The position numbers and the translations under genes were made by a program. From contig NZ_VTPU01000013.1 in NCBI RefSeq assembly GCF_008274785.1, positions 1 to 64,000 of the forward strand: a stretch of DNA of 64,000 bases, written 5' to 3'. How positions within the stretch are numbered: position 1 is the stretch's first letter; every line of letters begins with the position of its first letter. Under the pieces are notes generated by a model, which searched no databases, was not told the DNA's origin, and worked only from the letters and a program-made list of their open reading frames with translations. Source of the stretch: Halomonas eurihalina. Its GTDB lineage: Bacteria > Pseudomonadota > Gammaproteobacteria > Pseudomonadales > Halomonadaceae. Shown here piece by piece: positions 53,684 through 64,000 of the stretch.

Positions 53684-54613
53684 GTGACGGCCCGCACCGC
53701 CCATCTGGGCATGCTGCTCTGGGCGGCATTGGTGGGCCTGTCATTTCCTGCCGTGGGGCTGATGGGTGAGTTGCCGCCGATGCTGCTCACCGCCCTGCGT
53801 TTTGCCATTGCCTGCCTGGGCCTGTGGCCGCTGGCGCATCGGGTCGAGGGTTTTGCCCTGGCACGCCGTGCCGCGCCGGTGTATGTCCTGATGGGCCTTT
53901 GTCTGGCGGGCTTTTTCGGCGCCATGTTCTGGGCTGCCCATCACGCCACGGCGCTCTCCATGGCGACGCTTTATGTCACCGTCCCGCTGCTTGCCTATGG
54001 GCTGGGGCTTGGGTTGCGCGTGGAACGGTTGGCCTGGCGGTTGCCGGCGATTCTCGCACTGGGTGCTGTCGGTGCCCTGGCCTTGGCTTATGCCGAGGCG
54101 CTGGTGCGTGGCGGCCAGATGCGGTTCGGTGTTGGCGAGGCGGTGTTCTTCGTCGGCTGCGTCTGCTCGGCACTCTATCCGGTGCTCTCCAAGTGGGGGT
54201 TGAATGTCGGGCGATTGCCGGCCTCGGCGGCGGTGCGCACCTTCTGGAGCCTAGGGCTGGGCGGTGTGCTGATCGGTGTTCTGGGGGTGCTGGTGGAGCC
54301 GGTGTCGCAGTTTGCGGCGATGACCTGGTCCGATGCGCTGCTGCTCGTCTACCTGGGGCTGTTCTCCAGTGCCCTGACCTTCTGGTTGATGCAGCGCGCG
54401 ACCCTGGTGCTGACGCCCGGAGCGATCACCGCCTACGGTTATCTGGTGCCTTTTGTTTCCATGCTCGTGCTCTTTTTGCGCGCACCGCAAAGTCTCGATT
54501 GGGTCTGGTTGCCTGGCAGCCTCATGGTGTTGGCCGCCATTGCGCTGTTGCTACGCCATGACGCCGGTACGGAGCGGAAGGCCGGTGACTCAGCGCGGAC
54601 GCAGGCAGACTAG
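53684..54613 (+). CDS. EamA/DMT-family transporter
   Basis: 309 residues with about ten membrane segments, starting at GTG 53684 (MTARTAHLGMLLWAALVGLS). The first EamA repeat has LTALRFAIACLGLWPL and the second has FWLMQRATLVLTPGAITAYG. It lies three bases after DUF2218, so it is likely in the same transcript. GGGAGAACTGA serves as ribosome binding site within the end of the preceding gene. Substrate unknown. Its 3' end overlaps the convergent lipoprotein gene by 24 bases. Confidence 0.86.
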   Translation: MTARTAHLGMLLWAALVGLSFPAVGLMGELPPMLLTALRFAIACLGLWPLAHRVEGFALARRAAPVYVLMGLCLAGFFGAMFWAAHHATALSMATLYVTVPLLAYGLGLGLRVERLAWRLPAILALGAVGALALAYAEALVRGGQMRFGVGEAVFFVGCVCSALYPVLSKWGLNVGRLPASAAVRTFWSLGLGGVLIGVLGVLVEPVSQFAAMTWSDALLLVYLGLFSSALTFWLMQRATLVLTPGAITAYGYLVPFVSMLVLFLRAPQSLDWVWLPGSLMVLAAIALLLRHDAGTERKAGDSARTQAD

Positions 54614-55573
54614 CAGGCTGCGCTGCAGCGGGCTGGCATTGTCATCGCTGAGCAGCAGCAGGCGGCCGTCATCGAGTCGCGTGAGGCCTTCCATGTTGTC
54701 CAGCCACCAGCCGTCGGCGCTGGAGAAACTGGCCAGGGTCTCGACATCGAGCTCGGGCGGCTCGCCGAGCCGCACGCGGCGCAGGCTGATCACCAGCGGT
54801 GCCGGTGGCGCGAAGGCGCGTTCGAGGGCCACCAGGTCGTCGCCGTCGGCGGTGAGCTCGGTCAGGGCGCTGCCGGTCGGGGCGGCCAGGGGATAGCGCC
54901 ACTGCTTGCCATCGAGGGTGAAAAGGCGCGTTTCACCCGGGGCGGCGCCGGGCGGGGGCGACTCCAGGCCGAGAATGAGGCCATGCTTCGGGAGTTCGGT
55001 CATGGCCTCCATGCCCTTGTTGGGCGCCGCGTCGGCCGCTTGGGCGGGGCGGATGGGCGCCGTCAGGGGGCTGCCGTCACGCTCGAAGCGCTGCAGGCGG
55101 TGGTCGCGCTCGAAGCTGACCCAGAACTCGCTGTCGCCGAGCTTGCCATTGGTGCCGTGCAGCAGCGAGAGGGACTCGGCGTCAGCTGCCGAGCCCTCAA
55201 GCGGGATGCCATCGCCGTCGCGCAGTCGATGACTGTCGATGGGCGAGAGGCCGACCAGTTGCCCGTCCTCGAAGCGTGGGCGAGCCCGGTGCAGCCAGCC
55301 ACGGTCCGACAGCATGTACAGCAAGCCTGTGTCGCGCTCCCAGGCCAGGTCGGAGAGGCCGTTGACCGGCGTGCCGTCCGGCCAGTGGCTGGGCAGGGAG
55401 AGCGTGCCGCAGAGCTCTACCCGCGGCGGTGGCGTGATATCGGCACCGACACCGGCCAGGGGGACGACACGGGCGTGGTTGGCGCAGCCCGGCAGGGGCG
55501 CGAGCAGTGTCATGAACAGGATGGCGAGCGGCAGGGCGCCGAGGGCGCGGCGTGATGTCGGCATTCGGGGCAT
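54590..55573 (-). CDS. Phytase-like esterase-domain lipoprotein
   Basis: 327 residues from ATG 55573. A lipobox LAPLPGC follows a hydrophobic stretch, so it is an envelope lipoprotein. The body has NGLSDLAWERDTGLLYMLSD, ADAESLSLL, EFWVSFERDHRLQRFERDGS and GWWLDNMEGLTRLDDGRLLL, a beta-propeller pattern of the esterase-like/phytase-like domain (DUF4424-like propellers excluded). Enzyme activity is unproven. An open frame to 55666 upstream is not needed. It is convergent with the EamA gene and divergent from dapB. Confidence 0.82.
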   Translation of the reverse strand: MPRMPTSRRALGALPLAILFMTLLAPLPGCANHARVVPLAGVGADITPPPRVELCGTLSLPSHWPDGTPVNGLSDLAWERDTGLLYMLSDRGWLHRARPRFEDGQLVGLSPIDSHRLRDGDGIPLEGSAADAESLSLLHGTNGKLGDSEFWVSFERDHRLQRFERDGSPLTAPIRPAQAADAAPNKGMEAMTELPKHGLILGLESPPPGAAPGETRLFTLDGKQWRYPLAAPTGSALTELTADGDDLVALERAFAPPAPLVISLRRVRLGEPPELDVETLASFSSADGWWLDNMEGLTRLDDGRLLLLSDDNASPLQRSLLVCLRPR

Positions 55574-55638
55574 GGCAGTCTCGGCGGTGATGGCGTAGCG
55601 AGGGGCCAGTCTGCCACAGGCCTGTGCCGGCCGTGTGA

Positions 55639-56526
<888 letters not shown>

Positions 56527-56640
56527 AGGGTAGCCGAACGGCGTCGGATGCTTTAGAATCCCACAAATTTTGGCCGGGCGCCGGCTATCGCCGCGCAAAC
56601 GCTTGTTGCGTCGGCCCAGCATTCCGAGCGAATGACAACA

Positions 56641-56687
56641 AGCGGGATGAAACCGGTCTTTATCGTCGGGTTTCGTCCCGCTTTTTT
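56641..56687 (+). terminator. Terminator or attenuator between dapB and carA
   Basis: AGCGGGATGAAACC (56641-56654) pairs with GGTTTCGTCCCGCT (56669-56682), with one G-U pair, followed by T6. It is 115 bases after dapB and 127 before carA. It may simply end dapB; it may also act as the pyrimidine-responsive attenuator of carAB, as was described for Pseudomonas aeruginosa carA. TAGAAT near 56552-56557 is a possible -10 upstream of it. Confidence 0.75.
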
Positions 56688-56813
56688 GCGGGTAACAGCC
56701 AGGCGAGAATCGGAGGCTGTCGGGCTCACCCTGGCTGTCGAGCGCCATTCGAGAAGCATTCCTTGACGAGCTGGCTCTTATAGCTGTCTGTAAACATATG
56801 GGAGGACGTTGCA

Positions 56814-57959
56814 TTGAGCAAACCCGCGATACTGGCCCTGGAAGATGGCAGTGTGTTTCATGGCACCGCCATTGGCGCCGATGGGCAAACCAGCGGTGAG
56901 GTGGTGTTCAATACGGCCATGACAGGCTACCAGGAGATCCTCACCGATCCGTCCTACAGCCGTCAGATCGTCACCCTGACCTATCCACACATTGGTAATA
57001 CCGGCGTCAACAGCGAGGATGTGGAGTCTTCGAGCATCGCTGCCGCCGGGCTGGTGATTCGCGACCTGCCGCTGCTGGCCAGCAGTTTTCGTTGTGAGCA
57101 GTCGTTGTCAGATTATCTGGCGCAGCAGAACGTGCTGGGCATCGCCGATATCGATACCCGCCGGCTGACTCGCCTGCTGCGCGACAAGGGCTCCCAGAAT
57201 GGCGCCATCCTGGCCGGCTCCGACGCCGAGGGCGAGGATGCCGAGGCGCGAGCCCTGGAAGCGGCCAGGGCCTTTCCCGGCCTGAAGGGCATGGATCTGG
57301 CCAAGGTCGTCTCCTGCGCCGAGCCCTATGAGTGGAGCGAAGGTGAGTGGACGCTGGGCAGCGGGTATGCCGATGTCTCTCAGGACGAGCGGCCCTATCA
57401 CGTCGTCGCCTACGATTACGGGATGAAGCGCAACATCCTGCGCATGCTGGCCTCTCGGGGCTGCCGGCTGACCGTGGTGCCGGCCCAGACGCCGGCCGAG
57501 GAAGTGCTGGGGATGAACCCGGATGGCATCTTCCTTTCCAACGGTCCGGGAGACCCCGAGCCCTGCGACTACGCCATCAGCGCCATCCAGGCGTTTCTGG
57601 AGACCGAGATCCCGGTCTTCGGTATTTGCCTTGGCCACCAGTTGCTGGCGCTGGCCAGCGGCGCACAAACGGTGAAGATGAGCCATGGCCACCATGGCGC
57701 CAATCATCCGGTACAGGATCTCGATAGCGGCCGGGTGATGATCACCAGCCAGAACCATGGTTTCGCCGTCGAGGAATCCACCCTGCCCGATAACCTGCGC
57801 GCCATTCATCGTTCCTTGTTCGATGGCACCTTGCAGGGTATCGAGCGCACCGACCGCCCGGCGTTCAGCTTCCAGGGACACCCCGAGGCGAGTCCCGGCC
57901 CCAGGGACGTAGCTCCGCTGTTCGACCGCTTCGTCGAGATGATGCGGCACCGGCGCTGA
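56814..57959 (+). CDS. carA: Carbamoyl-phosphate synthase, small subunit
   Basis: 381 residues, starting at TTG 56814 with GGAGGA upstream; there is no better ATG in frame. It hydrolyses glutamine and feeds ammonia to CarB for arginine and pyrimidine synthesis. The N-terminal domain has [20 protein letters not shown]. The class I glutaminase domain has the nucleophile Cys272 in [13 protein letters not shown] and the His/Glu pair in [12 protein letters not shown]. Followed by carB after 57 bases. Confidence 0.95.
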   Translation: MSKPAILALEDGSVFHGTAIGADGQTSGEVVFNTAMTGYQEILTDPSYSRQIVTLTYPHIGNTGVNSEDVESSSIAAAGLVIRDLPLLASSFRCEQSLSDYLAQQNVLGIADIDTRRLTRLLRDKGSQNGAILAGSDAEGEDAEARALEAARAFPGLKGMDLAKVVSCAEPYEWSEGEWTLGSGYADVSQDERPYHVVAYDYGMKRNILRMLASRGCRLTVVPAQTPAEEVLGMNPDGIFLSNGPGDPEPCDYAISAIQAFLETEIPVFGICLGHQLLALASGAQTVKMSHGHHGANHPVQDLDSGRVMITSQNHGFAVEESTLPDNLRAIHRSLFDGTLQGIERTDRPAFSFQGHPEASPGPRDVAPLFDRFVEMMRHRR

Positions 57960-58016
57960 CGCCCGTACACGATCGATCGCCGCCCCTCGTCTGCCACTAT
58001 TCTTGCGGGAAGCACC

Positions 58017-61243
<3,227 letters not shown>

Positions 61244-61247
<4 letters not shown>

Positions 61248-61720
61248 ACAAGGTTCCGATGACCGTCGTCGGCGAGCAGCGTCTTCGCGATGAGCTCGAA
61301 CACCTCAAGAGTGAGGAACGGCCGAATGTCATCGCCGCTATCGCCGAGGCGCGCGAACATGGCGATCTCAAGGAGAACGCCGAATATCATGCCGCTCGCG
61401 AGCAGCAGGGATTCATCGAAGGCCGGATTCAGGAGATCGAAGGCAAGCTCTCCAATGCGCAGGTCATCGATGTCACCAAGCTCCCCAAGACCGGCAAGGT
61501 GATCTTCGGGGTGACCGTGGAGCTGATCAACCTGGAGAACGACGAGGAAGTGGCCTATCGCATCGTCGGCGAGGACGAGGCCGACATAAAGTCGGGTCGG
61601 ATCTCCGTGACCTCGCCCATCGCCCGCGCCCTGATCGGCAAGGAAGAAGGCGAGACGGTGCTGGTGCGCACGCCTGGCGGCGATGTCGAGTACGAAATCT
61701 CGAGTGTCGAGCATCTCTGA
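61244..61720 (+). CDS. greA: Transcription elongation factor GreA
   Basis: 158 residues, full length. It rescues backtracked RNA polymerase. The N-terminal coiled coil contains [20 protein letters not shown], with the acidic tip residues Asp and Glu that act in the cleavage reaction. The C-terminal FKBP-like domain ends [20 protein letters not shown]. The start overlaps carB by four bases. Right after the stop comes a heptamer repeat and a bidirectional terminator. Confidence 0.96.
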
Positions 61721-61755
61721 GCTACGAGCTACGAGCTACGAGCTACGAGCTACGA
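61721..61755. repeat. Five-copy GCTACGA heptamer repeat
   Basis: GCTACGA is repeated five times in perfect tandem at 61721-61755, beginning at the base after the greA stop. A reverse-complement copy of CGAGCTACG (CGTAGCTCG) lies at 61819-61827, beyond the terminator. I see no coding role. Confidence 0.9.
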
Positions 61756-61764
61756 GCCAACAGC

Positions 61765-61798
61765 AAAAAAAGCCCGCGGTCATGCCGCGGGCTTTTTT
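61765..61798. terminator. Bidirectional terminator of greA and yhbY
   Basis: AAAAAAAGCCCGCGG - TCATG - CCGCGGGCTTTTTT is a near-perfect stem with A and T runs on both sides, so it works for the rightward greA and the leftward yhbY. Confidence 0.9.
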
Positions 61799-61838
61799 GG
61801 GGTTCGCGTCTCGCTCTTCGTAGCTCGCCGCTTCAGAC

Positions 61839-62165
61839 TCATCGCCGCCCGTGATGCTCCTCGAAGCGCTTGATGTTGGAGAGCTTCGGGTTGACCTTGG
61901 GGTTGTGGCGATAGAGCAGGGCGACCTTGCCGATCTTCTGGATCAGTTCGGCGCTGCTGGCGTCGAGCAGTTCGTCGATCATGGCGGCGCGGTCGTCGCG
62001 CTCGGGCAAGGCCAGCTTGACCTTGATCAGCTCATGGTCGGTGAGGGCGCGGTCCAGTTCGGCGACCACTCCTTCGGATATCCCGTTCTCCGACACCGTG
62101 ACCACGGGGTCGAGGTAATGGCCGATGCTGCGGAATGCTTTCTTTTGTGCCTGTGACAAGCTCAT
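61839..62165 (-). CDS. yhbY: Ribosome assembly RNA-binding protein YhbY
   Basis: 108 residues, a CRM domain. MSLSQAQKKAFRSIGHYLDP at the N-terminus and LTDHELIKVKLALPERDDRA in the middle are typical, and GKVALLYRHNPKVNPKLSNI holds the RNA-binding loop region. It binds pre-50S particles. It diverges from rlmE, a conserved arrangement in gammaproteobacteria. TTGTCACAGG precedes it with only a weak ribosome binding site (CTTGTCACAGGCAC region). Confidence 0.92.
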   Translation of the reverse strand: MSLSQAQKKAFRSIGHYLDPVVTVSENGISEGVVAELDRALTDHELIKVKLALPERDDRAAMIDELLDASSAELIQKIGKVALLYRHNPKVNPKLSNIKRFEEHHGRR

Positions 62166-62345
62166 GGTATCTTGATTCTTCCCGGTTGGCGCGCTGCGCG
62201 TATGGTACGGCGTATCGCGTCGCGGCGAAACCGCCGCGTCTCGTTATCGCTCTGAACCGCCGGGCCCGCAGGTCAGTACCTCGTCCCAGGTCATTGCGGA
62301 ATTCGCTCGACCGCCCGACATCCAGATCATTCTACAGGTGATGCC

Positions 62346-63023
62346 GTGGCATCTTCCCATGATTCTCGCCCGAAAGACGCTCGCGCCAAAGGCGCTGGTC
62401 GGCGCGGTGCCCAAAAGCCTCGTACCGGCTGGATGAAAGAGCACTTCGATGATCGTTATGTCCAGCAGAGCTGGCAGGACGGTTACCGTAGCAGGGCCAG
62501 TTACAAGCTGCTGGCGCTTGATGAGAAGGACAAGCTGTTGCGTGCCGGCATGACGGTGATCGATCTCGGCGCTGCGCCCGGTGGGTGGAGCCAGGTTGCC
62601 GCGGAGAAAGTCGGTGATGAGGGCCGGGTGATCGCTTCCGACATTCTTGAGATGGACGCCTTGGCCGGTGTCGATTTCGTGCAGGGTGATTTTACCGAGG
62701 ACAGCGTGCTCGAGGAGATTCTGGCGCGGCTCGAGAATCGCCCGGTGGACCTTGTGATGTCGGACATGGCCCCCAATATGAGTGGTATGGCGGCTATCGA
62801 TCAGCCCCAGGCCATGTATTTGGTGGAATTGGCCCTGGACCTGGCGCGCCAGACCCTGTCGCCCGGTGGCGTTTTCCTGGCCAAGGTGTTCCAGGGCGAA
62901 GGGTTCGAGGCCTACCTGAAGGAGCTGCGTGGCGGTTTCAAGCGGGTGGTGACGCGCAAGCCTGAGGCGTCACGGGCAAGGTCCCGTGAGGTTTATCTGC
63001 TGGCGGAAGGTTTTCGTGGCTGA
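62346..63023 (+). CDS. rlmE: 23S rRNA 2'-O-ribose methyltransferase RlmE (FtsJ)
   Basis: 225 residues from GTG 62346. It methylates U2552 of 23S rRNA with S-adenosylmethionine. The SAM site is [20 protein letters not shown] near residues 71-90. The catalytic tetrad K-D-K-E is expected at the Lys in SRASYKLL, the Asp in [11 protein letters not shown], the Lys in [10 protein letters not shown] and the Glu of [11 protein letters not shown]. The first 28 residues are basic and variable. Start choice is not certain, since an internal ATG at 62433 begins [10 protein letters not shown]. Confidence 0.93.
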   Translation: MASSHDSRPKDARAKGAGRRGAQKPRTGWMKEHFDDRYVQQSWQDGYRSRASYKLLALDEKDKLLRAGMTVIDLGAAPGGWSQVAAEKVGDEGRVIASDILEMDALAGVDFVQGDFTEDSVLEEILARLENRPVDLVMSDMAPNMSGMAAIDQPQAMYLVELALDLARQTLSPGGVFLAKVFQGEGFEAYLKELRGGFKRVVTRKPEASRARSREVYLLAEGFRG

Positions 63024-63239
63024 GCCGGCCCTGGCGGGGTGGCTCAGCCACGGGGTATGACAATCTGCCCATAGGCTGGGGCTAACAGTGCGATGCCGGA
63101 CAAGGCGGCGCAAGTATGCCACAGTGGGCAGCAATGGAGTGGACCGTGTCCGCATCCTGGCTGAACATGTGTCCCTGATGTAGTGTCGAAGCACTAAGAC
63201 GCATTCGGCCGACGGATTCTTGCAATTGAGGGTAGTCCC

Positions 63240-64000
63240 TTGAACGATATGGCGAAGAACCTGATTCTGTGGTTGGTCATCGCGGCGGTGTTGCTGACGG
63301 TGTTCAACAATTTCAGTGTCGATAATGCACCGCAGTCGATGAACTATTCCCAGTTCGTCCAGCAGGTGCAGAGCGAGCGTGTCGAAAGCGTGACCATCGA
63401 TGGTTATACGATCACTGGTCAGCGTACCGATGGCTCCCAGTTTCAGACCGTTCGGCCGGCAGCGGAAGATCCCAAGCTGATGGATGATCTGCTGGCCCAC
63501 AACGTGACCGTGGTCGGCAAGGAGCCTGAGCAACAGAGCCTGTGGACGCGTTTGCTGATCGCCAGCTTCCCGATCCTGCTGATCCTGGCCATCTTCATCT
63601 TCTTCATGCGCCAGATGCAGGGCGGCGGCAGCGGCAAGGGCGGGCCGATGAGCTTCGGCAAGTCGAAGGCCAAGTTGCTTTCCCAGGACCAGATCAAGAC
63701 CACCTTCGCCGATGTCGCCGGCTGTGACGAGGCCAAGGAGGAGGTCGAGGAACTGGTCGACTTCCTGCGCGATCCGACCAAGTTCCAGCGCCTGGGTGGC
63801 ACCATTCCCCGAGGCGTGCTGATGGTCGGCCCGCCGGGTACCGGCAAGACCCTGCTCGCCAAGTCCATCGCTGGCGAGGCCAGCGTGCCCTTCTTCTCGA
63901 TTTCCGGTTCCGACTTCGTCGAGATGTTCGTCGGTGTCGGCGCCTCCCGTGTGCGCGACATGTTCGAGCAGGCCAAGAAGCAGGCGCCGTGCATCATCTT
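63240..64000 (+). CDS. ftsH: ATP-dependent zinc metalloprotease FtsH, 5' part
   Basis: The first 253 codons are present; the gene runs off the right edge. TTG 63240 gives (M)[16 protein letters not shown] and has GAGGG seven bases upstream. ATG 63249 gives MAKNLILW, but its spacing is poor. A first membrane helix (about 6-26), a periplasmic part and a second helix ([15 protein letters not shown], about 108-122) precede the AAA domain. Walker A is GPPGTGKT at 197-204. FtsH degrades membrane and short-lived proteins, including sigma-32 in E. coli. The HExxH protease site is beyond the window. Confidence 0.95.
   Translation, partial: MNDMAKNLILWLVIAAVLLTVFNNFSVDNAPQSMNYSQFVQQVQSERVESVTIDGYTITGQRTDGSQFQTVRPAAEDPKLMDDLLAHNVTVVGKEPEQQSLWTRLLIASFPILLILAIFIFFMRQMQGGGSGKGGPMSFGKSKAKLLSQDQIKTTFADVAGCDEAKEEVEELVDFLRDPTKFQRLGGTIPRGVLMVGPPGTGKTLLAKSIAGEASVPFFSISGSDFVEMFVGVGASRVRDMFEQAKKQAPCII

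Noticed and set aside
63024..63239. Heat-shock promoter before ftsH
   Set aside because: No CTTGAAA with a properly spaced CCCCAT-like box is present. The hairpin GGCTGAGCC...GGCTCAGCC near 63018-63051 may end rlmE, but it lacks a T run.

Overview
This 64 kb window looks like chromosomal DNA of a Halomonas-type gammaproteobacterium. It is GC-rich. The housekeeping order grpE-dnaK-dnaJ ... dapB-carA-carB-greA-yhbY-rlmE-ftsH and the smpB/ssrA/ratA/rnfH/bamE/fur/recN block are typical of the Pseudomonas/Halomonas side of the class. The tmRNA tag reads ANDDNYAQGALAA. Genus assignment is inference; no rRNA gene is present.

Layout. 1-2318: start of pyruvate kinase (minus), a divergent gap gene and a TauE/SafE exporter. 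2345-16738: a complete myo-inositol locus. iolB, iolG and an RpiR-type regulator run leftward. A periplasmic binding protein, permease, half-size ATPase, a TIM-barrel gene, the iolC kinase/aldolase-like fusion, iolD, iolE, iolA and a second sugar dehydrogenase run rightward. The divergent promoter carries a perfect GGAA-N6-TTCC operator over its -10 box. 16900-19776: a TAXI-TRAP transporter. 19760-25145: a leftward lysR-dctP-dctQ-dctM-D-Ala-D-Ala dipeptidase group ending in a small protein of unknown role. 25224-29076: a DUF952 protein and a giant FAD/Fe-S dehydrogenase with a 63-bp repeat-like element inside its frame. 29063-39130: a GntP permease and a complete non-phosphorylative L-rhamnose pathway (mutarotase, dehydrogenase, lactonase, dehydratase, aldolase, lactaldehyde dehydrogenase) with an NCS1 permease and a divergent LysR regulator.

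39231-48500 is core genome: uspA, ssrA, smpB, ratA, rnfH, bamE, fur, recN, grpE, dnaK, dnaJ. The recN/grpE gap holds a recN promoter covered by a LexA-like box and a sigma-32 promoter for grpE. A second sigma-32 promoter with the same 13-bp spacer precedes dnaK. 48645-55573 is an accessory block (LysE, two EamA exporters, a FecBCD-type iron ABC transporter, DUF2218, a phytase-like lipoprotein) lying between dnaJ and dapB. 55720-64000 returns to core genes: dapB, carA (TTG start, terminator-like hairpin in its leader), carB, greA, yhbY, rlmE and the first part of ftsH.

The inositol and rhamnose loci end in central metabolites: acetyl-CoA plus a triose phosphate for inositol, and pyruvate plus lactate for rhamnose. 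I see no phage genes, insertion sequences, CRISPR arrays or tRNA genes. I found no clear-cut unknown defence or mobile system. The most unusual items are the TRAP/D-Ala-D-Ala dipeptidase operon, the NCS1 permease in the rhamnose locus, and the in-frame repeat in the FAD/Fe-S dehydrogenase.
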